Position numbers and translations under genes: made by a program
NCBI GenBank assembly: GCA_965662645.1
Contig: CBFIII010000051.1
Coordinates: 1-25,609, forward strand
DNA from: UBA5342 sp965662645
GTDB lineage: Bacteria; Bacteroidota; Bacteroidia; Bacteroidales; UBA5342
Length of the DNA stretch: 25,609 bases
Reading direction: 5' to 3'
In this document: positions 1 to 6,916 of the stretch, in pieces
Numbering within the stretch: position 1 is the stretch's first letter
How the letters are laid out: the number at the start of each line of letters is the position of its first letter
Notes under the pieces: model-generated
Seen by the model: the letters and a program-made list of their open reading frames with translations, nothing else
Databases searched by the model: none
What the model was told of the DNA's origin: nothing

Positions 1-54
1 TTACTTCTAAATTGCAAGCATAAACAGACTAATAATATATCTTTCTGTGGCTAG
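1..54 (+). mobile_element. Possible 3' tail of a transposase gene (partial, cut by window edge)
   Basis: Frame 1 is open from the window edge to a TAG at 52-54 (17 codons, ending ISFCG). The other two forward frames close sooner. The stop lies about 23 bp before the inner edge of the terminal repeat, as expected if this is the C-terminal end of an IS transposase followed by its terminal sequence. The same tail occurs on the minus strand at the right edge. The fragment is too short to assign a family, so this is inference from layout only. Confidence 0.22.
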
Positions 55-77
55 AATTTAATGTCGAACTCAGGTTA
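4..77. repeat. Left arm of 74-bp perfect terminal inverted repeat
   Basis: These 74 bases are the exact reverse complement of 25536-25609 at the other end of the window. Identity stops at position 78, which is the first base of the glycosyltransferase stop codon. Because this is longer than a usual IS terminal repeat and sits at both ends, the simplest reading is that the same end of a multicopy element flanks the unique region in opposite orientations and that assembly stopped inside it. The inner edge reads GTCGAACTCAGGT. No transposase is visible. Confidence 0.9.
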
Positions 78-1484
78 CTACACTCCTTTCCCTGTTAAAA
101 TAACAAAGAAAGTATAATAAAGTATTTTGAAATCAAACATTAACGACATATTTTCAACATATATCAAATCGTATTTAAAGCGTTTGAGCATTTTTTCTAC
201 ATTATCAGCATAACCATATTTAACCATTCCTAAAGAAGTAATACCCGGTCGTATCTTTTGTAAGAAAAAATAATCGGGTTCAGATGTCACCATACGATCT
301 ATAAAAAATTGACGTTCAGGACGTGGACCAACGATAGACATATCTCCTTTTAAGACATTCCAAAATTGAGGTAATTCATCAATACGATATTTACGCATAA
401 AACGACCATATTTCGTAATGCGTTCATCATCTGGCATTGCAAGTAGCGGCTGCTCTGCTTCTGCAGATAAAATCATAGAACGAAACTTATACATCGTAAA
501 TGGTTTACCATTTTTCCCTATGCGCTCTTGCTTATAAATAGGAGATCCCTTAGAGTCGAACAGAATACGCACAACAATAAAGAGATATAAAGGAGACATA
601 ATAAGAAGAACAAGGAATGCAATACCTATATCCATCAAACGCTTTATACGCATTTGAAATGGCGACATTAATTCATGAGATATCTCCATCAAATTGCTTC
701 CATAGATAGGAACTAGCTTAGCACTACCAATCAATTTTTCGTAAGTATCTGGTATCACTTTAATATTAACATTGCGTCGATACAGTACATTTAAAATCTG
801 TTGTATCTCTTTCACATCCGCATGTTTTAATCCGATAACAACTTCTTCAATATGTTGTTTTTGTATAATATCATCCAGTTCATCATAACTTCCAAAACAC
901 TTAAAGCCATTAACAATTTGATTCTTTACCCGTTTGTCACGCATCACTAAACCTAAAAAACGATTCCCGAGATGACTCGGAATATTTGAAGCCTCCACCA
1001 CACCTGCAGGTACATCACCTACAATGAGGCTATTAAAACCTTTCGTTCCGTCACTTAAATCGGAAAGATAACGATAAGTAATACGTGCTCTGTTAACATA
1101 TACAATAACAAATTCGATGACGAAAAGCATTAGTAAAACCAAGTAGAAATATTTATATGTTACCACATTATCGTTGAGAATAAGAACAAAGAAAAGGATG
1201 CCTGCTCCAACTATAACAGAAAATAAAGTAATAAAGAATTCTGATATCCTTGATTTACGAAATTGGCTTTCATAATACCCTGAGATATAAAACACAAAAA
1301 GCCAAAAGAAAGGTAAAAACACAGACTCAAGATAAAACTTAAGTTCGGTAAAAGGTAAAGGTACATTTTCGTTAAAATGAACATCAATAAAATACCGTCG
1401 GTAAAAATAAAATAAGATCCAAGCGATAACAGACATAACAAAGTCACCCATCATATATTTCAATCGTTGCCTCTTCCTTTCCAT
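78..1484 (-). CDS. Exopolysaccharide biosynthesis polyprenyl glycosylphosphotransferase (WcaJ/EpsE-like)
   Basis: This 468-aa inner-membrane enzyme should transfer a sugar-1-phosphate from a nucleotide sugar onto undecaprenyl phosphate, the first step of a capsule, exopolysaccharide or O-antigen unit. Hydrophobic segments in the first ~125 residues fit the usual four N-terminal helices. A Rossmann-like CoA-binding domain follows (about 145-245), then another membrane segment (about 283-305) and the bacterial sugar transferase domain. Diagnostic motifs are KQERIGKNGKPFTMYKFRSM, the RIDELPQFWNVLKGDMSIVG stretch and PRPER. It starts 3 bp after the upstream Sua5-family gene, so the two are probably co-transcribed. 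The C-terminus (LTGKGV) is close to the normal family end, and its TAG stop lies exactly at the edge of the terminal inverted repeat, so a few terminal residues may have been altered. The sugar cannot be predicted; no other polysaccharide genes are adjacent inside the window. Confidence 0.93.
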   Translation of the reverse strand: MERKRQRLKYMMGDFVMSVIAWILFYFYRRYFIDVHFNENVPLPFTELKFYLESVFLPFFWLFVFYISGYYESQFRKSRISEFFITLFSVIVGAGILFFVLILNDNVVTYKYFYLVLLMLFVIEFVIVYVNRARITYRYLSDLSDGTKGFNSLIVGDVPAGVVEASNIPSHLGNRFLGLVMRDKRVKNQIVNGFKCFGSYDELDDIIQKQHIEEVVIGLKHADVKEIQQILNVLYRRNVNIKVIPDTYEKLIGSAKLVPIYGSNLMEISHELMSPFQMRIKRLMDIGIAFLVLLIMSPLYLFIVVRILFDSKGSPIYKQERIGKNGKPFTMYKFRSMILSAEAEQPLLAMPDDERITKYGRFMRKYRIDELPQFWNVLKGDMSIVGPRPERQFFIDRMVTSEPDYFFLQKIRPGITSLGMVKYGYADNVEKMLKRFKYDLIYVENMSLMFDFKILYYTFFVILTGKGV

Positions 1485-1487
1485 ATC

Positions 1488-2069
1488 TTATTCACGTATT
1501 ATTTTTATGCTATTATCATTTCCTAATAAAATGATGCTCGATGGACTTGCCTCTTGATCATCCTGACGGTACTCTACCACATAATCAACAGCTGATTTTA
1601 TAGCTTCTGAAATTTCAGAAAAGCACTTTGGAGAATCACAGCCACTAAGATTAGCTGATGTACTCACAATAGGTTTTTTAAATTGCTCTATCAAACGTTT
1701 TGAAAAGGGTTCTTGGGTTATTCGAATACCTACCGTTTGATTATTCTTAGATATATGAGCAGACAAACCCTTTGAATGTTCATAAATAATAGTCAGTGGT
1801 TTTTCTGACATATCGATCAAATCATAAGCTATATCAGGAATATCATTCACATATTGACCTATCTTCGACACATTATCTAATAAGACCAACATGCTTTTAT
1901 TATCTGCCCGTTGTTTTATTTTATATATACGTTCTACAGCTGCATCATTAGTGGCATCGCAACCAATACCCCAAATAGTATCTGTAGGATATAAAATAAT
2001 ACCCCCTTGTCTTAATACTTCAAGAGCTTTATTTATGGTGTCCTGCATCTTGTTATAACTATAAATCAT
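1488..2069 (-). CDS. L-threonylcarbamoyladenylate synthase (Sua5/YciO/YrdC family)
   Basis: This 193-aa cytoplasmic enzyme is predicted to make threonylcarbamoyl-AMP from threonine, bicarbonate and ATP, the first step of t6A37 modification of ANN-decoding tRNAs. The YrdC fold is clear: PTDTIWGIGCDA at about residues 28-39, a KxR segment near 52-54 followed by KSMLVLLD, and STSANLSG at 136-143. The length fits the short TsaC/YrdC form without the extra Sua5 C-terminal domain. Two starts are plausible, ATG at 2069 or an in-frame ATG at 2048 (residue 8); the shorter form matches typical family N-termini slightly better. A TATATTTG promoter element lies about 10 nt upstream of the long start. It is the first gene of a pair with the glycosylphosphotransferase downstream. 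It could instead be a YciO-like paralogue. Confidence 0.9.
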   Translation of the reverse strand: MIYSYNKMQDTINKALEVLRQGGIILYPTDTIWGIGCDATNDAAVERIYKIKQRADNKSMLVLLDNVSKIGQYVNDIPDIAYDLIDMSEKPLTIIYEHSKGLSAHISKNNQTVGIRITQEPFSKRLIEQFKKPIVSTSANLSGCDSPKCFSEISEAIKSAVDYVVEYRQDDQEASPSSIILLGNDNSIKIIRE

Positions 2070-2079
2070 TTATTAAGCC

Positions 2080-2087
2080 CAAATATA
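2080..2087 (-). promoter_or_regulatory. -7 element (TATATTTG) for the Sua5-family operon
   Basis: Read on the minus strand, this is an exact match to the Bacteroidota -7 consensus TAnnTTTG. It ends 10 nt before the ATG at 2069. I see no good TTTG at -33, so the promoter would rest on the -7 box alone and give a very short leader. Confidence 0.45.
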
Positions 2088-2184
2088 CATAAGAAATAAT
2101 TATAATCGTTATATTAGCAATCATAAATAATAAGTAGATAAGTAAAACCATCATAAGACTATAAAAATAATAAACTATAGCAAA

Positions 2185-2739
2185 ATGAAAAGAACATTAA
2201 GCGTGTTTGGTCTTATTATATTTCATGTACTCATCTTTGGACAAAAAACGATGACTGATAAAACATTAGTTGAAAATTTTGACATCAATCAATACCTAGG
2301 AACATGGTACGAAATTGCACGTTATGATCATTCCTTTGAAAAAGATCTAGTAGGTGTAACAGCACGTTATAATATACTCGAAAATGGAAAAATAACAGTG
2401 ATTAATAGTGGGTATAAAAAAACATTACAAGGAAATTTTTCACAAGCTAAAGGAAAAGCTAAAATAGCTAAAGGAAATAACCCAGCTCATCTAAAAGTCT
2501 CTTTCTTTCTCTTTTTTTATGCTGACTATTATGTTTTTGAAATAGGAGATAACTATCAGTGGGCAGTTGTAGGTAGTAAGTCAGACAAATATTTATGGAT
2601 TTTATCTCGGAAACCCTATCTCCCCTCACCTCTCTATAATTCCATATTAAAACGGATTACTAAAAGAGGTTATAATACAGATGGTCTGATAAGGGTACAA
2701 CACAACATGGATAACTATGTTGAATTGCCTTCATTATAA
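2185..2739 (+). CDS. Bacterial lipocalin (Blc-like) with signal peptide
   Basis: This 184-aa exported protein of the lipocalin family is a small barrel that binds lipids or other hydrophobic ligands in the envelope. An N-terminal signal sequence (about residues 1-20) is followed by the lipocalin signature GTWYEIAR at 39-46. A second family motif, WAVVGSKSDKYLWILSR, lies in the C-terminal half, and the length fits Blc. Escherichia coli Blc is an outer-membrane lipoprotein, but this protein has no cysteine near the signal-peptide cleavage region, so it is more likely soluble in the periplasm or secreted. It stands alone on the plus strand, divergent from the Sua5-family gene, and is followed by a hairpin. 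Confidence 0.9.
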   Translation: MKRTLSVFGLIIFHVLIFGQKTMTDKTLVENFDINQYLGTWYEIARYDHSFEKDLVGVTARYNILENGKITVINSGYKKTLQGNFSQAKGKAKIAKGNNPAHLKVSFFLFFYADYYVFEIGDNYQWAVVGSKSDKYLWILSRKPYLPSPLYNSILKRITKRGYNTDGLIRVQHNMDNYVELPSL

Positions 2740-2757
2740 TTCAGGAACCATACTGTT

Positions 2758-2800
2758 AGAATAAATAGCGACTTTATCGGTTGCTAAACGTGTTTATTCT
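2758..2800 (+). terminator. Nested hairpin downstream of the lipocalin gene
   Basis: AGAATAAA (2758-2765) pairs with TTTATTCT (2793-2800), and inside it TAGCGAC (2766-2772) pairs with GTTGCTA (2780-2786), leaving a 6-nt bulge AACGTG on the 3' side. It lies 19 bp after the lipocalin stop. There is no clean T-tract, only an AT-rich ATAATTATAA, so termination is possible but not certain. Confidence 0.35.
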
Positions 2801-2853
2801 ATAATTATAATGGATAACAAATCTGATAAGTAAAAATACAGAATGCAATACCA

Positions 2854-3546
2854 ATGAAAAAGATAGTCGTACTTACTGGCGCTGGAATGAGTGCCGAAAG
2901 CGGCATTTCTACGTTTAGAGATGCTGGTGGTTTATGGGAAAAACACAAAGTAGAAGATGTGTGCACCCCTCAAGCTTTAGAAAACAATCTGGCTCTCGTC
3001 TTAAAATTTTACAACGAACGCCGCGATCAGCTTTTGAAAAGCAGTCCGAATAAAGGACATCGTGATTTAGTTAAACTAGAAGAAAAATATGATGTGCAGA
3101 TTATAACACAAAACGTGGATAATCTTCACGAGAAAGCCGGCAGTAGCAAAGTATTACACTTACACGGAGAACTCATGAAAGTACGTTCTACAGGTGATGA
3201 AAGCCTCATTTACGATCTGGATGAAACCAATTTGCATACAAAAATAGGAGATAAATGTGAAAAAGGTTTTCAGCTACGACCTCATATTGTTTTTTTTGGT
3301 GAAGCAGTTCCAAATATTGAAAAAGCAGCTCACCTGTGTGCTAAAGCCGATATTATGCTCATCATTGGCACTTCTTTGCAAGTTTATCCGGCCGCAGGTC
3401 TTATGGCTTATGCCCCCAGCAAATGCCCCATTTATTACGTGGATCCGCGTCCTACCATCACTACGCATGCAGCATCAAACCTAACAATCATAGAAGAGAC
3501 TGCAAGCAAAGGAGTTGAAATAATACTTAAAAAACTTTTCAAATAA
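2854..3546 (+). CDS. cobB: NAD-dependent protein deacylase, SIRT5/CobB-like sirtuin lacking the zinc cysteines
   Basis: This 230-aa cytoplasmic enzyme removes acyl groups from lysines using NAD. The NAD-binding motifs are present: GAGMSAESGISTFRDAGGLW (residues 9-28) and TQNVDN (85-90). The catalytic histidine is H104 in LHLHG. Y53 and R56 in FYNERR match the class III Tyr-x-x-Arg pair that favours succinyl and malonyl lysine. The two CxxC pairs that hold zinc in most sirtuins are missing: only C135 lies between H104 and the VFFGE strand at about 146-150. Short zinc-less sirtuins of this type appear to be usual in Bacteroidota, so I do not read this as inactivation. The outer-membrane gene downstream begins 7 bp after its stop and is likely co-transcribed. 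Confidence 0.93.
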   Translation: MKKIVVLTGAGMSAESGISTFRDAGGLWEKHKVEDVCTPQALENNLALVLKFYNERRDQLLKSSPNKGHRDLVKLEEKYDVQIITQNVDNLHEKAGSSKVLHLHGELMKVRSTGDESLIYDLDETNLHTKIGDKCEKGFQLRPHIVFFGEAVPNIEKAAHLCAKADIMLIIGTSLQVYPAAGLMAYAPSKCPIYYVDPRPTITTHAASNLTIIEETASKGVEIILKKLFK

Positions 3547-3553
3547 TGGTCTT

Positions 3554-4165
3554 ATGAAACAATTAATGGGCATACTCTTATTACTTATAAGCCTACCTGC
3601 TTTTTCTCAATCCTTCGATTTATATGTAATGGCAGGCCCTGTAGTCAGCCAAATAGATGGTGATCGCTTAGGCGGTTATAATAAAGTAGGTGCAATAGCA
3701 GGCCTAGGAATTAGTCGCACTATTATACCTCAATGGAAAGCATTGATGGAATTAAATTACATACAAAAAGGGAAAGGTAGTTATAATGTAGAAAATGGCG
3801 AAACACATAAAACGATACTAAACTATGTAGAACTTCCACTTGTAGCAGAATATCAGATTAATGAACTGTTATGTGTACAAGCAGGACTTTCAGGAGCTCT
3901 ATTAATAAGTCACACGTTTCTTGAAGATGGAGAGATTAATCAGGCTCCCCTTTATGAGCCCAATCGATTTGATTTTGACTATCAACTAGGAGCTTGCTAC
4001 CAATTGAACGAACAGATGAGTGTGGTTTTACGATTAGCGGGATCTATCATAGCCATGGGAGACCAACTCCCCGATGTCAGTTATAGTCCCAGCATTTGGG
4101 TTAACGCAGGAGGAAAATACAATAGATCAATAGCACTCAGTTTAAGGTATATGATTCAGGACTAA
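3554..4165 (+). CDS. Outer-membrane beta-barrel protein, porin-family (OMP_b-brl_2-like)
   Basis: This 203-aa exported protein has a signal peptide (about residues 1-18, ending AFSQ). The rest consists of alternating hydrophobic and aromatic strands (for example LYVMAGPVV, KALMELNYIQKG, VELPLVAEYQI, ALSLRYMI), typical of the small PF13568-type barrels common in Bacteroidota. No substrate can be inferred. It lies 7 bp after the sirtuin gene in the same direction. Its TAA overlaps the TAG of the convergent receiver gene by sharing the bases CTAA at 4162-4165. Confidence 0.8.
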   Translation: MKQLMGILLLLISLPAFSQSFDLYVMAGPVVSQIDGDRLGGYNKVGAIAGLGISRTIIPQWKALMELNYIQKGKGSYNVENGETHKTILNYVELPLVAEYQINELLCVQAGLSGALLISHTFLEDGEINQAPLYEPNRFDFDYQLGACYQLNEQMSVVLRLAGSIIAMGDQLPDVSYSPSIWVNAGGKYNRSIALSLRYMIQD

Positions 4166-4530
4166 GCCTTAATTTGTTTTTCTATCTCATGAATAATAAC
4201 GTCCATTTCAAAAGGCTTACGCAAGCAATTCACAATAAGCTCATCATTTATATATTTCTGAATTTCATCAGAGATATCAAAACCTGTTAATAGATAGAAC
4301 GGCACCTGAGGATGGTCCACCTTAGCCTTCTGAATAAAACTAATACCATCCATCACTGGCATTTTCATATCACTAAACACAATATCTATATCAGCATTTT
4401 CTTTTAAGATTTTAAGACCCGACTCACCATCAAGAGCCGTAAACACCTTATATTTTTTCGCTAATACTGCTTCAAACAACATCAGATTTATTTCTTCGTC
4501 GTCTATATATAACACTTTACCTTTCTCCAT
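4162..4530 (-). CDS. Single-domain response regulator (CheY-like receiver)
   Basis: This 122-aa protein consists only of a receiver domain. The acidic pocket D10-D11, phospho-acceptor D54 (in FSDMKMP), T82 (LLTG) and K105 (LRKPF) are all present, so it should be phosphorylatable. There is no output domain and no histidine kinase within the window, so its partner is elsewhere. It is an orphan regulator transcribed alone. The 253-bp upstream gap (4531-4783) has no clear TAnnTTTG box. It converges on the outer-membrane gene with a 4-bp overlap at the stop codons. Confidence 0.92.
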   Translation of the reverse strand: MEKGKVLYIDDEEINLMLFEAVLAKKYKVFTALDGESGLKILKENADIDIVFSDMKMPVMDGISFIQKAKVDHPQVPFYLLTGFDISDEIQKYINDELIVNCLRKPFEMDVIIHEIEKQIKA

Positions 4531-4783
4531 ATTACGTATTACTAAATGGTAATTATACAGTTACATCTGTACTATCATTTAATTCTAAATCAAAATATAC
4601 ACTACCACCATCGAATAGATATAATAGAAAGGACTAACCCCTTTACTTTTCCTCTTCCTTTTGTAATGAAATATTCTTCCTTATACAGATAAAAATCAAA
4701 CCTTCTTTTTAAAATTACTTAACTATAATATCAAGTTTAGACTTATTAATTACAATAGCAATTATACTATATTTTTCTCACTA

Positions 4784-5803
4784 TCATTGTTTTTCAATCA
4801 AATAATCCACTGATTTTTGTTTTAAGAATACGCGTTGTGCGCTAACATTTGTCGTCATCACATTCAAATCAGTATGTCCGTTACTCAAATTTTTAACTTG
4901 AGAAAAATCAATGTAACACTGAAAATCGGAAGGATGAATAGTATTGTACATACTCAGTCCACAGATGCAACTCACCTTAGCAAAGCCAGGAAAAGTACGT
5001 ACATTCAAAGAATCAGGAAAATTTCGTCCAACGATAGGAACATCAACTATTTTTTGAGTAAAAGACTCTACGGGGACAACTAGTTTCACTTTCTTTATTT
5101 TATATTTCAACCCTTCGATAGGTTGTAGTGCAACATTTCGTATAAGAGAATCTTGCAAGTTATGAGCTCTCACTGGCTGCGTATATATCACGGGAGTTTC
5201 TGCCAGCAACTTACCACTACCAATCACCACTATGCTATCAGGATACGTCATAATATTACCACTTACAATATGCTGCTGTTCTGTATCTATGTCAGCCACC
5301 ACACTAATGGGTAATTTTATCTCCTGGTATTTTGAATACAAAATATTTATACTTTCAGGATATACATCAAGCAAATCACTACTCGGTATCAATTCACCTT
5401 CAATACTTTTATTTAATGCCGCAGGTGAAATATCAATCGTTCCGTCAGCGGTTAATTCCTGATTTTTCTTAAAATATTTTGACACATCAAATTTTAATGA
5501 TAAAAAGACATATGAGAATTTATATCTCATTATTGTAAAACCGTCGTCTTGTATTGTAACAGTCAACTTTTGGGGAACATCACCATAAAATTGGTAATTG
5601 TCGGGAATATTGACAAATTCTATAGGAAATTCAACATCAGTTTTATATTCATCATTCAGGGCTTTCAAGAACCAAAACAACGTAGAAATCAGGACACAAA
5701 TAACCAATACAATCGTATTATTGTCCGATTGTATCTTTTTAGACTTACGAATAATAGTATCACCTATTAAACGAATATTTTCATTTAATTTTTCCCCCGT
5801 CAT
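4784..5803 (-). CDS. YbbR-like domain protein (CdaR-like)
   Basis: This 339-aa protein has a short cytoplasmic N-terminus, one membrane helix at about residues 28-47, and a long extracytoplasmic part made of YbbR-type beta repeats (for example PIEFVNIPDNYQF, PISVVADI, VPIVGRNFPDSL). In Firmicutes the related CdaR regulates the diadenylate cyclase CdaA. In Bacteroidota ybbR is usually near yajC, as here, but no dac gene is in this window and its role is unclear. Its own promoter overlaps the end of the upstream DUF308 gene. The start ATG at 5803 is 32 bp beyond the DUF308 stop. Confidence 0.82.
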   Translation of the reverse strand: MTGEKLNENIRLIGDTIIRKSKKIQSDNNTIVLVICVLISTLFWFLKALNDEYKTDVEFPIEFVNIPDNYQFYGDVPQKLTVTIQDDGFTIMRYKFSYVFLSLKFDVSKYFKKNQELTADGTIDISPAALNKSIEGELIPSSDLLDVYPESINILYSKYQEIKLPISVVADIDTEQQHIVSGNIMTYPDSIVVIGSGKLLAETPVIYTQPVRAHNLQDSLIRNVALQPIEGLKYKIKKVKLVVPVESFTQKIVDVPIVGRNFPDSLNVRTFPGFAKVSCICGLSMYNTIHPSDFQCYIDFSQVKNLSNGHTDLNVMTTNVSAQRVFLKQKSVDYLIEKQ

Positions 5804-5821
5804 ACTCTATTAAGTATATTC

Positions 5822-5853
5822 CAAAGATAATCAGACTAACTGATTTCTTCAAA
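5822..5853 (-). promoter_or_regulatory. Bacteroidota-type promoter for the ybbR-like gene (TTTG-N20-TATCTTTG)
   Basis: On the minus strand a TTTG at 5853-5850 is separated by exactly 20 bp from TATCTTTG at 5829-5822, the consensus arrangement for the primary sigma factor of Bacteroidota. The -33 box lies inside the last codons of the DUF308 gene. The predicted start site leaves a leader of roughly 12-15 nt before the ATG at 5803. Confidence 0.65.
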
Positions 5854-6411
5854 CGCCACATCTTCTATTTTCTCTTTATTTTTAATGTTCTTTTTCATCC
5901 TAAAACCCAGTCCTAATTCATTTAAAGCATAAACAATTAATGTAAGGCCTATTACGATACCAAGTGAGGTAATCACAGTATCTCTGAAAAACAAAAACAA
6001 CAAGCCTACTACAAGAGGAATTACACCTCCAATATAATAGAAACTAGCATTTCTCAGTTCCTTTCGCATTTGATATACATTAGTTAATTGAAAAACACCA
6101 AGAATAAACAATATGAGACCGAGGATTACAAGAATCATGTTTATAAAAAAACTGGGATTCAAAATAAATAACATTCCTACAATAATGCTCACAATAGAAG
6201 ATGTACCACCTAGCCCCACAAAAAAATTCTGCGACGAACGATAAGCAACAATAGCCGTTCCTAAACCTGCAAAAAGAATAAACACACCCATTAGTATAAC
6301 AATAGTATTTAAAGCATCATTAGGGATAAATAAGACCGCTAAACCAATAAGCAAAGCAACAACACTACGATAGATGTAAGTGCGATGAGATAAAAGAGGA
6401 AACCATTTCAT
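5836..6411 (-). CDS. HdeD-family / DUF308 integral membrane protein
   Basis: This 191-aa protein has about six hydrophobic segments arranged as three helical pairs, the pattern of DUF308/HdeD proteins (related to E. coli HdeD of the acid-resistance island). The C-terminal ~25 residues are charged and cytoplasmic. The function in Bacteroidota is not known, and acid resistance should not be assumed. It sits between yajC and ybbR, which are often direct neighbours in related genomes, so it looks like an inserted gene. It is separated from yajC by a strong hairpin and may use a -7 box within that hairpin. Confidence 0.8.
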   Translation of the reverse strand: MKWFPLLSHRTYIYRSVVALLIGLAVLFIPNDALNTIVILMGVFILFAGLGTAIVAYRSSQNFFVGLGGTSSIVSIIVGMLFILNPSFFINMILVILGLILFILGVFQLTNVYQMRKELRNASFYYIGGVIPLVVGLLFLFFRDTVITSLGIVIGLTLIVYALNELGLGFRMKKNIKNKEKIEDVAFEEIS

Positions 6412-6424
6412 AGTTATAGAATAA

Positions 6425-6465
6425 AAAATACCTCACAAAGATAAAAAATCTTAGTGAGGTATTTT
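6425..6465 (-). terminator. Long hairpin terminator between yajC and the DUF308 gene
   Basis: AAAATACCTCAC (6425-6436) pairs perfectly with GTGAGGTATTTT (6454-6465). After one A-A mismatch, AAGAT (6438-6442) pairs with ATCTT (6448-6452) around an AAAAA loop. On the minus strand the stem runs into a T-rich tract, so it should end yajC transcription. Confidence 0.75.
6436..6443 (-). promoter_or_regulatory. Possible -7 element (TATCTTTG) for the DUF308 gene, inside the terminator hairpin
   Basis: The minus strand reads TATCTTTG, an exact TAnnTTTG match 24 nt upstream of the ATG at 6411. No -33 TTTG is visible. The box lies within the yajC terminator stem-loop, so terminator and promoter would overlap. 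Confidence 0.35.
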
Positions 6466-6485
6466 ATAATATTATTTTCTTAATA

Positions 6486-6809
6486 CTACTTCTTCTGAGT
6501 AGCCATAGGTTCTCCTATCTGAAAAACAGAAGCTTTATCTACAGTAATCTTAACACCTTCAGACACTTCCACAACAACTGTCTGATCTTTAATATCTTTC
6601 ACTTTTCCGTGAATACCTCCAGCTGAGACTACTTTGTCTCCAACTTTCAATGCTTCTCTAAATTTCTTCACCTCTTTTTGTTTTTTCATTTGAGGTCTAA
6701 TCATAAAAAGATAAAAAACAGCAAAAATAAGCACTAGCATAATTAATTGCGAAGAACCTGTGCCTGCTGATGATTCAGCAGCTTGTAATAAGTACGTTAA
6801 TAAATTCAT
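6486..6809 (-). CDS. yajC: Preprotein translocase subunit YajC
   Basis: This 107-aa protein is an accessory subunit of the Sec holotranslocon that associates with SecDF. A single helix at about residues 20-38 is followed by the hallmark FMIRPQMKKQKEVKKF, and then a small beta-rich cytoplasmic domain starting LKVGDKVVSAGGIHGKV. Length and motif order are typical. It has its own promoter upstream and a strong hairpin terminator downstream, so it is probably a single-gene transcript here, although patatin readthrough is possible. Confidence 0.97.
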   Translation of the reverse strand: MNLLTYLLQAAESSAGTGSSQLIMLVLIFAVFYLFMIRPQMKKQKEVKKFREALKVGDKVVSAGGIHGKVKDIKDQTVVVEVSEGVKITVDKASVFQIGEPMATQKK

Positions 6810-6846
6810 TAGTATAAATATTTAGTTTTAATCATTCATTTCCCCG

Positions 6847-6876
6847 CAAATATAATATAATATATGCAGTTTTCAA
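6847..6876 (-). promoter_or_regulatory. Promoter for yajC (TTG-N19-TATATTTG)
   Basis: On the minus strand TTG (6876-6874) is 19 bp from TATATTTG (6854-6847). Both the elements and the spacing fit the Bacteroidota consensus. The predicted leader to the ATG at 6809 is about 30 nt. Confidence 0.6.
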
Positions 6877-6916
6877 GCAAAAAAAACCAACGAGACAAAA
6901 GGAAAAATAACAATGC

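Noticed and set aside
1211..1447. Small minus-strand ORF overlapping the glycosylphosphotransferase
   Set aside because: It is an out-of-frame shadow of the real gene's membrane-helix region with no independent support.
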